A program made the position numbers and the translations under genes. Below the pieces are notes generated by a model. That model was not told the DNA's origin, did no database searches, and saw only the letters and a program-made list of their open reading frames with translations. Of a DNA stretch of 64,000 bases, positions 37,599 to 45,624 are shown one piece after another. Numbering within the stretch: the first letter of the stretch is position 1; each line of letters starts with the position of its first letter. Where the stretch lies: contig JADGNZ010000015.1 in the NCBI GenBank assembly GCA_017883205.1, positions 60,072-124,071 on the forward strand, given 5' to 3'. This DNA is from Thermoanaerobaculia bacterium (GTDB lineage: Bacteria; Acidobacteriota; Thermoanaerobaculia; Gp7-AA8).

Positions 37599-39027
37599 GT
37601 TGTGCGCCACCGTGCTGCTCTTGATTGCCGCGCCGGCACTTTGTGCCGACCGCTTTGAGCGCACGTTCAGCAGAACGCAGACGTACGCCGGCGGGCGCAT
37701 CTCGATCGATCATTCCTTCGGCGCTGTGGCCGTTCACGCCGGTGCCGGCAACAACGTCGTCGTCCACGCCCTGATCCGCGCATCGGACGCCGAGCTCGGA
37801 AAGGCCATTACGATCTCCGTATCCGATGCGTCCGCGAGCGGCATCTCCATCAAGACCGAGTACCCGGAGAGCTTCCTTCACGGATTCCACACGTCGAATT
37901 CCTATTCGGTCGAGCTCGACGTGACGATGCCGGCAACCGCACCGCTTACGCTCCACAACCGCTTCGGCAGCGTCGACGTCTCGGGCATTCATGCCGCAAG
38001 CGAGATCGTGAACGCGCAGGGTCCCGTTGTGCTGCGCGATAGCCGGGGAGCGCAGCGGGTGGAGAGCTCGTTCGGGTCGATCCTCGTCGAGCGCAGCGCG
38101 GGAGACACGACCGTGCAGAACGCCAACGGCTCGGTGCGCGTCGTCAATGTTGACGGCTCGCTGAACGTGACGAACCGCTTCGGCTCCGTCACGGTGAACG
38201 ACACGCACAACGTCACGATCCACAACGGCAACGGCTCCGTCGAGCTGCTCGGCGTCGCGGGCAACGCCACGATCGTCAATTCGTTCGACACAGTGACCGT
38301 CGGCAACGTCTCCGGCGATCTCGATCTGAGCAACCAGAACGGCCGCGTCGACGTTCACGACATCAAGGGCCGGGCTGTGATCAAGAATTCGTTCGGCACG
38401 ACGAAGTTCCTCAACATCGGACGCGATCTTTCCGTGACGACGAACAACGGCAGCATCGAAGGCTCGCACGCCGGAGGTGGCGCTACGCTCACCGCGAGTT
38501 TTGCCGCGATCGCGGTGCGCGACATCGATGGACCCGCTCACATCAAGAACTCGAACGGAAACGTCACGGCCACCGACATCCGGGGAAACGTCGACATCGA
38601 TACGAAGTTCGGACTGGCGCGGGTCGAGCTGATCAAAGGCTCCCTCGACGTCGAGAACGCCAACGGCGGCGTGACGGCTACCGATGTCTCCGGCGGCGTG
38701 CGTGTCCACACGAGCTTCGCCGCGGTGCTGCTGAAGACGATTGCCGGCCCCGTCACGGTGGAGAACGCGAACGGCTCGATCTCGGTGGCCGATCTCCGCG
38801 GAGCCTGCGCGGCAATCAATCTGAGGACGACCTTCGCATCGATCAGGCTGGCCATTCCGCACAACAACGGCTACCAGGTCGACGCACGAACGAGCTTCGG
38901 CTCGATCACGACCGGCGTGCCGGTGACGATCACGTCGAAGTCGGATAACGCACTACGAGGAACGATCGGCAACGGCGCATGCCGCATGCAGCTCGAGACA
39001 GCGAACGGCGGAATCAACATCGAGTGA
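37582..39027 (+). CDS. DUF4097-family beta-strand repeat protein, secreted
   Basis: Signal peptide; recurrent NANGSVRVVNVDGSLNVTNRFGSVTV-type repeats. Confidence 0.88.
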   Translation: MLRISKLCATVLLLIAAPALCADRFERTFSRTQTYAGGRISIDHSFGAVAVHAGAGNNVVVHALIRASDAELGKAITISVSDASASGISIKTEYPESFLHGFHTSNSYSVELDVTMPATAPLTLHNRFGSVDVSGIHAASEIVNAQGPVVLRDSRGAQRVESSFGSILVERSAGDTTVQNANGSVRVVNVDGSLNVTNRFGSVTVNDTHNVTIHNGNGSVELLGVAGNATIVNSFDTVTVGNVSGDLDLSNQNGRVDVHDIKGRAVIKNSFGTTKFLNIGRDLSVTTNNGSIEGSHAGGGATLTASFAAIAVRDIDGPAHIKNSNGNVTATDIRGNVDIDTKFGLARVELIKGSLDVENANGGVTATDVSGGVRVHTSFAAVLLKTIAGPVTVENANGSISVADLRGACAAINLRTTFASIRLAIPHNNGYQVDARTSFGSITTGVPVTITSKSDNALRGTIGNGACRMQLETANGGINIE

Positions 39028-39046
39028 GCCGCCGATCGAACGGACA

Positions 39047-39080
39047 AAAAAAGCGCCGCTGCGAGCAGCGGCGCTTTTGA
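39047..39080. terminator. Bidirectional intrinsic terminator between convergent genes
   Basis: AAAAGCGCCGCTGC-GA-GCAGCGGCGCTTTT (39049-39078). Confidence 0.9.
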
Positions 39081-39099
39081 CATCATCGATGAATCGAGC

Positions 39100-39801
39100 T
39101 TAGTCGAGCTTGATCGACTTCTTGTTCTTGGCGCGGCGCGACTGGTCCTTCGCCTTGTACTCGTCGAGGCAGGCGTCCTTGTCGACCATCGCGCAGCCGA
39201 GGTATTCGGAGATCTCCTGAATGATGGCGCGGATCGCTTTGCCGGTGGGGGTCTTCTCGTAGTTGGAGAGGTGTCCGCCGAAACCGCCGCGGTAGACGCT
39301 GACACCCATGCCGCCGCCGGTGGAGCGGGCCTCGACGGTCCGCGTCACGACGATCTCGCCGCTCGTGGTGTCGACGACGCGAAGATCGACGGCGATGTAT
39401 GCCTCTTCCTGTTTTCCACCGACGCCGATTCCGTGGAAGCTCAGACCGCCGCCGGTCTCACGCGTCTGCGAGTCGAACGCGCTGACGGTGGCGATGACGA
39501 CGTACTGCGCGCCGGTCATCTGGCCGAGCTTGGCGCCGGTCGACTTCTTGACGCGGCCGGAGGTGGCCAGGTCCTGCTCGTCGAGCACGGCGCCGATCTT
39601 GTGGCGCTCGACGAGCTTGAACTTCTCGGTAGCGGCGAGCTCATTGCTCAACATGCCGGCCAGGTCGCTGCCGACGTCAGACGACCACCAGCCGGCGGAC
39701 GTGTCGTTTCTGAATTCCGCGACGGCGAGTACCGGCTTGGCGGCAAAGGCCGACGAGATGAACAAGGTAAGCGAAGCAATCACGAACAAGACTTTGCGCA
39801 T
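39100..39801 (-). CDS. CsgG/HfaB-like secreted protein
   Basis: Signal peptide; PVLAVAEFRNDTSAGWWSSDVGSDLAGMLSNELAATEKFKLVERHKIGAVLDEQ. Confidence 0.85.
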   Translation of the reverse strand: MRKVLFVIASLTLFISSAFAAKPVLAVAEFRNDTSAGWWSSDVGSDLAGMLSNELAATEKFKLVERHKIGAVLDEQDLATSGRVKKSTGAKLGQMTGAQYVVIATVSAFDSQTRETGGGLSFHGIGVGGKQEEAYIAVDLRVVDTTSGEIVVTRTVEARSTGGGMGVSVYRGGFGGHLSNYEKTPTGKAIRAIIQEISEYLGCAMVDKDACLDEYKAKDQSRRAKNKKSIKLD

Positions 39802-39863
39802 CGTTTTCTCCTGTGGTTTTGTGCCGCGAACTGTACCGCAGTTTGAAGCGGCAAGCGTGATGG

Positions 39864-40032
39864 GGGTCACCGGGGAGGGGGTCGGAGCGGCGGCGGGGGT
39901 CGGGGGTCGGAGTTTCCTGGCCGGGAGAGGGACTCAAGGAGACTGCTCCGACACCCGACCCCCGAAAACCGACACCCGCGAAAAAAAGGAGCCGGAGCAA
40001 CTCGCTCCGACTCCCGACTCCCGAAAACCGAT
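39864..40032. repeat. Heptamer-repeat element E (arms include 39894-39912 / 39945-39963)
   Basis: CGGGGGTCGGGGGTCGGAG ... CTCCGACACCCGACCCCCG plus second arm CTCCGACTCCCGACTCCCG. Confidence 0.94.
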
Positions 40033-40042
40033 ACGCGAAGAA

Positions 40043-40996
40043 TCAGTATCTGCCGCCGTCGACGTTCTCGAGGCGAAGCGCTTCGAACACACCGTTGCGT
40101 GTCCAGTCGCCCGAGATCTCGGCGTAATCGCCCGGTCGCAGGTCTTCCAGCCGGCGGTCGCGGATGAGCGCCGTCACGAAGTTTCCGGAAGTGTCGTCGC
40201 GGATCACCAGCGTTCCCCTGCGGTAGTCGACGGTTTCGACCACACCGCGGAGCAGACCGGAGCTGTACGTGTTTTCGTAGCCGTATCCAGCGCCGTCGTA
40301 GTAGTCATAGGCTTCCACGTAGCCCAGCGGATCGTAGTAGCCGCCGAAGTTCAGCGAAAGGCCCACCCGCAAGCGAGGAAAGAGGCCGATGCGCGCCTCA
40401 GGAATCCAGACCGGATAGCGGCCACCATCGAGCCAGATGCGGTACCCGCCGCGCTCGTGCGTGAAGCGGTTAATGCGGCCTCCGATCGAGTAGTTCCGGC
40501 GCCCGCGGCTGTCGTACGCGGGACGGTTGTTGCGGGAACTGAAGTTCTGCGTGCCACCGTTGTAGCCGGTGCGTCCACGATCGAAGGATCCGCGGTTGCG
40601 ATACGCATCCGACTGAATCGCGCCGTTGTAGCGGGAGGCGTCGTTCGAACGGCTGCGCGTTTCGTTGCGGTACGTGTCGCCGTAGGTACGGCTGCGGTCG
40701 TTGTTCCGATACGTATCGTTCTGCGTACGGCCGCGGTCGTTGTTGCGGTACGTGTCGTTCTGCGTACGGCCGCGATCGTTATTCCGGTAGGTGTTGTTCT
40801 GCGTGCGGTTGCTGTGATCGTTCGACCGTGAGCTTCCGTGGTCGCGACTGTCACTCGACCGTCCGCTGCGCTCATGGCTGTGATGGTCGTTCGTCGCATC
40901 CGAGTGACGCGATTCCGCAAAAGCGGACGTTCCCACGAGCGCTGCAATCGCCACCGCGCCCGTCATGCTTGCTGCTAACCTCTTTATGCTGTTCAT
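40043..40996 (-). CDS. Secreted low-complexity protein with TYRNNDRGRTQND repeats
   Basis: Signal peptide MNSIKRLAASMTGAVAIAALVGTSAFA; three to four near-identical 13-aa repeats. Confidence 0.75.
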   Translation of the reverse strand: MNSIKRLAASMTGAVAIAALVGTSAFAESRHSDATNDHHSHERSGRSSDSRDHGSSRSNDHSNRTQNNTYRNNDRGRTQNDTYRNNDRGRTQNDTYRNNDRSRTYGDTYRNETRSRSNDASRYNGAIQSDAYRNRGSFDRGRTGYNGGTQNFSSRNNRPAYDSRGRRNYSIGGRINRFTHERGGYRIWLDGGRYPVWIPEARIGLFPRLRVGLSLNFGGYYDPLGYVEAYDYYDGAGYGYENTYSSGLLRGVVETVDYRRGTLVIRDDTSGNFVTALIRDRRLEDLRPGDYAEISGDWTRNGVFEALRLENVDGGRY

Positions 40997-41092
40997 GTTA
41001 TCTCCTTAGGACCGATGACTGCTGCGCTCTACTATCGCAATCTGTCTGCCAGAACCGGCGCCGTGCACCGGAGATGCATAATGAAGATCATG

Positions 41093-41995
41093 AACGCCGC
41101 CGCGCTCCCTCCCCTGCCGCTGGCCGAATGGAAGCCCACCTGCGACACGCTGCACATGTGGACCCAGATCATCGGGAAGGTGCGGCTGAAACTCGCGCCA
41201 CTTCTGAATCACTGGTGGGAAGTGCCACTCTACGTGAGCGCGCGGGGACTGACAACGTCGGCGATCCCGTACGGCGATCTGGTTCTCGACTGCGAGTTTG
41301 ATTTCGTGGATCACCAACTCCTGATCCGCGCGAGCAACGGACGCACCGCACGCGTAGCGTTGCAGCCGCGCTCGGTCGCCGACTTCTACCAGGAGACAAT
41401 GGCCCGGCTGCGGGAGTGCGGTGTCGACGTCGAGATCTGGCCGGTGCCGTCCGAGGTCGATAACCCCATTCGTTTCGACGAAGACCACGAACACGCGTCG
41501 TACGATCGCGACGCCGTCGAGCGCTTCTGGCGCGTGCTGATGTTCTCGGACCGCGTGCTGAACCGCTTCCGGGCAAGGTTTATCGGCAAGAGCAGCCCGG
41601 TGCATTTCTTCTGGGGGAGCTTCGACCTCGCGGTGACACGATTCTCCGGCCGGCGCGCGCCGGCAACCCCGACTGCCGATGTGATCACCCGCGAAGCCTA
41701 CTCGCACGAAGTGAGCAGTTGCGGCTGGTGGCCGGGTGGCGGCGCCTTCGAAGCGCCCGCGTTTTACGCGTACGCGGCACCCCAACCCGAGGGCTTCAAA
41801 GGGGCGAAGGTCGAGCCATCGCAGGCGTTCTACAGCGACGCCTTCTCGGAGTTCGTTCTCCCCTACGACGCAGTCCGGGAATCCGCAGATCCCGAGGATT
41901 CCCTGCTGCGATTCTGCCAAACGACGTACGTCGCCGCGGCAGATGCGGGCGGGTGGGACAGGGCCGCGCTGGAGCGCGTCGAGATGAACGCTTGA
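41093..41995 (+). CDS. DUF5996 family protein
   Basis: PPLPLAEWKPTCDTLHMWTQIIGKVRLKLAPLLNHWWEVPLYVSARGLTTSAIPYG. ORF open from 41015; start placed at MNAAALPPLP. Confidence 0.88.
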   Translation, partial: NAAALPPLPLAEWKPTCDTLHMWTQIIGKVRLKLAPLLNHWWEVPLYVSARGLTTSAIPYGDLVLDCEFDFVDHQLLIRASNGRTARVALQPRSVADFYQETMARLRECGVDVEIWPVPSEVDNPIRFDEDHEHASYDRDAVERFWRVLMFSDRVLNRFRARFIGKSSPVHFFWGSFDLAVTRFSGRRAPATPTADVITREAYSHEVSSCGWWPGGGAFEAPAFYAYAAPQPEGFKGAKVEPSQAFYSDAFSEFVLPYDAVRESADPEDSLLRFCQTTYVAAADAGGWDRAALERVEMNA

Positions 41996-42028
41996 CCGCC
42001 AGGTTTGGAATCGGCGGGTACGGGGGAT

Positions 42029-42375
42029 GCCCCAGTGGGACCCGGGACGTACCCCAGTGCGACATGGTGGTGTCCCAGTGGTACATGGTCGGTGTCCCAG
42101 TGGTACATGGTCGGTGCCCCAGTGGTACACGGTCGGTGTCCCAGTGGTACATGGTCGGTGTCCCAGCGGTACACGGTCGGTGTCCCAGTGGTACATGGTC
42201 GGTGTCCCAGTGGTACACGGTCGGTGTCCCAGTGGTACACGGTCGGTGTCCCAGTGGTACACGGTCGGTGTCCCAGTGGTACACGGTCGGTGTCCCAGTG
42301 GTACATGGGGGGTGTACCAGTGGGGCACGGGGGTGCCCCAGTGGGACACGGGGGACAGCCCCAGTGGGACATGAG
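42029..42375. repeat. Tandem repeat, 22-bp unit (CGGTGTCCCAGTGGTACACGGT), ~16 copies
   Basis: Read directly; central units nearly identical (acatgg/acacgg variants), edges degenerate. Confidence 0.97.
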
Positions 42376-42524
42376 GTCTCCTTGTCACAGCTGTGGACCC
42401 CTCAGTGCCGCGCTCCGTACCGCTGGCGACGAACCGTTACCCCTCGGTCCCGCACCGGCGAGCCCCTGGTCCTGGCAGCGTCGACTCGTTCTTCGCGCAC
42501 GGGGAACCTGCCGGTACGCGCTGC

Positions 42525-42660
42525 GAACTACGCGGTCCGCCAGGCTATCCTCGGATCGCAAGGCTCCCCTGCTGCGATTCTGGCAGACGACCTACGTCGT
42601 CCCGGCAGATGCGGGCGGAGTGGGATCGGGCGGCGCTGGAGCTTGGGCTAAAGAACTCAG
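42525..42660 (+). pseudogene. Duplicated, frameshifted 3' fragment of the DUF5996 gene
   Basis: tcccctgctgcgattctggcagacgacctacgtcgtcccggcagatgcgggcggagtgggatcgggcggcgctggag vs tccctgctgcgattctgccaaacgacgtacgtcgccgcggcagatgcgggcgggtgggacagggccgcgctggag at 41901-41976. Confidence 0.85.
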
Positions 42661-42842
42661 CCGGGTGGCAACGACCCTTTGATCTCGACGACGTCGAGAA
42701 CGTAAATGATCACGTTCTTCAGGCGCGTCAGTAAATCGGACGGCGTGCGCCCGTCGCGCGCAACTGCCATCACGGGAACCGACGCTGCTATGGAAACGAC
42801 CAGAGTGAGACCCAGAACATATCGGCGAACCTGATTCCGCAT
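42657..42842 (-). CDS. Short secreted peptide (61 aa)
   Basis: MRNQVRRYVLGLTLVVSIAASVPVMAVARDG signal peptide, mature DLLTRLKNVIIYVLDVVEIKGSLPPG; next to zf-TPR/sigma pair. Confidence 0.65.
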   Translation of the reverse strand: MRNQVRRYVLGLTLVVSIAASVPVMAVARDGRTPSDLLTRLKNVIIYVLDVVEIKGSLPPG

Positions 42843-42924
42843 AAATCCTCCTCGTTCTCGGACGGACGAGTTCATCGCCTTCCAATTACGAGGTGATGCA
42901 GATCACGGAATCCTGAGTCTTTTT

Positions 42925-44262
42925 TTACTGAATGTGCTGAAATTCTTCGTGGGGATGGTTTGGCAGACGCTCCAGGAACATCCGGACATGCCGAACCGCC
43001 TCGATCGTTGCCTTGCCTGACGCGACTGCCTCGGCAAGATACGCGAGTGCCTTTTTCGCACTTCGCATCACCCCTTCAGAGGAGAAGGTCACGGAGATCG
43101 CACGGCAAAGATCCGGCACGCGATCCACCTCACCAACAGCGAGGAGGCCTGCCACCAGGTCGAGAGTTGCGAGGGCGGCGTCGTTCGCCATTCCCAATTG
43201 GAGAAGCCGAATCCTGGATGCGTCCAGCCCTGCCAAGCCCTCTTCGTAAGATCCCGTCTCGAGTTTCAACGCAGCGACCGCCCAGGACACTCGCGCGTAC
43301 TCGGTGGGAAGATCGAGGGCCACCAGCAAATCAAGCGCGCTAGCATAGAACTCCGTCGCCTTGTCATGTTCACCCAGACGCGTATAACTGTTCGCAGCGT
43401 TAACAAGCGCGCGAGACAGAATCTCGACTTCCCCAGTGGAGCGCGCAAGGCCAGCGACCCGTTCCATCAGCCCAGCCGATTCGATGTCGCGATCGGCACA
43501 GTAGTAGCCAAGACCCTCGGCCATCAGCGCAGAGAGGTAGCGCCCCATATCGCCGTATTCTTGAAAGGTAGTTGCCGCCGCCCGAGCGTTTGTGACGGCG
43601 TCGTCGAAACGTTCCATCTGGCAATACACCGTCGCCCTCACGTACGCCACGATCGCCAGATCGAAAGGTTCCGGACGTTCATCCGATGCAAACGCCTTCT
43701 CAGCCTCGTCGAGAGCGGCCTCGGCTTCCCGGAAACGGCCAAGGTATCGGAGAGCGTTGGCCCTCTCCTTCCAGGCCGTTCCGGCGAACCAGGCGGACTT
43801 CGACTTCGCCGGCTCGGGCAGCTTCGCGCAGATACTCAGGGCAGTATCCGCGAGCTGCAGCCCGTACTGCGGCTGCTGCTCGTGCGTCTTGTTCGCGATG
43901 GCACAGAGCAGCCGGATGACCGCGAGGGTTCGGAAGCGCGGATCATCGCCAACGCGCGCCTCACTGAATCGAATTGGCGACTCGACGATCGGGAGCAGCA
44001 CTTCGCGGGCATAGCGATCCTCGGCCGCGATCGCGCGCGCTTGGGCCATGAGCTCGGGAGGCGCCTCGCGCCGGACGGCCATCGAGTCGGCGATCTGCCA
44101 TGACAGCGGATCGCGAAGGGCGTCGTCGAAGGTGGCAACGAGCTGAAGGGCCTTGCTGCACTCGGCACAGCGGGCGAGATGTTGCTCGATGGACTGCGGG
44201 TCGGTGATGCTTTCCCGGCGCAGGACGTACTCGGATAACTGGTCTTCGGTGTAGTGACTCAT
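42925..44262 (-). CDS. Zinc-finger (anti-sigma-like) TPR protein
   Basis: QHLARCAECSKALQL; TPR-like helices; overlaps sigma gene by ATGA. Confidence 0.8.
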   Translation of the reverse strand: MSHYTEDQLSEYVLRRESITDPQSIEQHLARCAECSKALQLVATFDDALRDPLSWQIADSMAVRREAPPELMAQARAIAAEDRYAREVLLPIVESPIRFSEARVGDDPRFRTLAVIRLLCAIANKTHEQQPQYGLQLADTALSICAKLPEPAKSKSAWFAGTAWKERANALRYLGRFREAEAALDEAEKAFASDERPEPFDLAIVAYVRATVYCQMERFDDAVTNARAAATTFQEYGDMGRYLSALMAEGLGYYCADRDIESAGLMERVAGLARSTGEVEILSRALVNAANSYTRLGEHDKATEFYASALDLLVALDLPTEYARVSWAVAALKLETGSYEEGLAGLDASRIRLLQLGMANDAALATLDLVAGLLAVGEVDRVPDLCRAISVTFSSEGVMRSAKKALAYLAEAVASGKATIEAVRHVRMFLERLPNHPHEEFQHIQ

Positions 44263-45005
44263 GATCGTGAATGGGTGATCGTTTGATAGATCTGTCGGGC
44301 GCGTTTACGGCAGGAGGAAAGCAATTGCCAGATGTAGGCCGGAGACGTATCGAGCTCCTGCGCGATCGATTCCGCGCTTTCGTCGCGGAGGTAGTAGCGG
44401 CGGAGCGTTTCGCTGCACTTGCCGCCAAGACGTGTCAGCGTCGAAGCCAGACTCAGGCGCAGCGCCCAACGTTCCAGTTTTGCCGCTTCATCGTCGTTGG
44501 GTGTCAGCTCATGGTGTGGCAGGAGCGGCACTTCGTGCTCCCGTTTCCGCCAGTAGTGCTTACAGGCGTTGTTGATGGATCCGATCAGGAATGCTTTCGG
44601 GTCGAGCGCCTCGGGCTGACGTTCCAGAAATGACGCGAAAATATCGTGAACGAGGGCCTCGGCGTCGGAGGAACAGATGCGGTAGCGGTACTGAGCGATC
44701 GAGCGCAGCAGGCCCTCGTGCTCGCGGTAGAGCACGTCCAGCGACTGACTCGCCAATGTGTCGGAATGATAATTCGTCACGATCGCCCACCGCGAGTGTG
44801 CCCGGTTTCGGGTTGCTCCGAAAGCACAAATCGTCCGACGCACTGGGTCCGTTTTGAACCCCAGCTTGTGACGCCGGTACTCCGAACGCCACTCCCACCT
44901 GCCCGGCTTCGCAGTCCCGACGGACCCTGTTTCTGCCGTCAGGAGGCGTTGCTTGGCACCGTTGCCGGCCCGAATCCTCATCGCCGATTGATATCTCCTG
45001 TACAA
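44259..45005 (-). CDS. RNA polymerase ECF-type sigma factor
   Basis: SLDVLYREHEGLLRSIAQYRYRICSSDAEALVHDIFASFLER; ETLRRYYLRDESAESIAQELDTSPAYIWQLLSSCRKRAR. Start may be internal. Confidence 0.82.
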   Translation of the reverse strand: MYRRYQSAMRIRAGNGAKQRLLTAETGSVGTAKPGRWEWRSEYRRHKLGFKTDPVRRTICAFGATRNRAHSRWAIVTNYHSDTLASQSLDVLYREHEGLLRSIAQYRYRICSSDAEALVHDIFASFLERQPEALDPKAFLIGSINNACKHYWRKREHEVPLLPHHELTPNDDEAAKLERWALRLSLASTLTRLGGKCSETLRRYYLRDESAESIAQELDTSPAYIWQLLSSCRKRARQIYQTITHSRS

Positions 45006-45225
45006 GGAGTGACGGAAAGGCGGCAGTCCCTACCCCTCCATCACAAAAAAAGACGGATTCGGGCCATCTTTTTTCCCCGCCGGGTAGAATCAGTCACTTA
45101 TCAGGCACTTGACGGCGAGAGTGCCAGACGGCGAATGCCATCCCAGCATCGTCGCAAGCGAAATGCCTACTCCTATGCGATACGACGGCGGAGCGTACCA
45201 GACGCGGATATCGCGCTCGCGCTCG

Positions 45226-45615
45226 TCAGCGTTCCGTCGCTGTCTCGCTACGCCAACCGGCGAGGATCATCGGCAGAGGATGGAGCTCTCGTCGTAGCGG
45301 ATCAAGCGCGAGGCCAAGCGCCTCGAGTGTAAAGGCGCCGAGAAGATTGCAGTCGTCAGGCTCACCAAAGATGACGTCCGCTCCGCCGATGCGATCCTCG
45401 TACCGGAAAAGCGCGACGCCTTTTCGCCGGGAGATCTTCCGGCCGTCAGCGAGCCTGAAGTCCTGCGTCGAAATCGGCTTGATTCCCAGCGCGTCAAGAG
45501 TCGCTGCCGGAACCACGCTATAGATCGCACCTGAATCGATCAGAAGCTCGACTTGCCCCATCTCTTCAGGTCGGGCGACGTTGCCAACCTTGAGATTCAA
45601 TACCGCCAACCCCAT
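45226..45615 (-). CDS. Clan AA (retroviral-like) aspartic protease
   Basis: VELLIDSGAIYSVVPAATLDALGI; DVIFGEPDDCNLLGAFTLEALGL. Confidence 0.85.
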   Translation of the reverse strand: MGLAVLNLKVGNVARPEEMGQVELLIDSGAIYSVVPAATLDALGIKPISTQDFRLADGRKISRRKGVALFRYEDRIGGADVIFGEPDDCNLLGAFTLEALGLALDPLRRELHPLPMILAGWRSETATER

Positions 45616-45624
45616 TGATCGATA

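Noticed and set aside
42029-42375. CRISPR array or genuine repeat protein
   Set aside because: 22-bp contiguous minisatellite without spacers; the six overlapping ORFs are a by-product of a stop-free non-3n unit.
41006-42388. 460-aa minus-strand ORF
   Set aside because: Runs antisense through the DUF5996 gene and the 22-bp array; no recognisable domain.
45044-45072. Intrinsic terminator (AAAAAAAGACGG...CCATCTTTTTT)
   Set aside because: Weak A/T stem with mismatch and no clearly matching upstream gene end; not strong enough to call.
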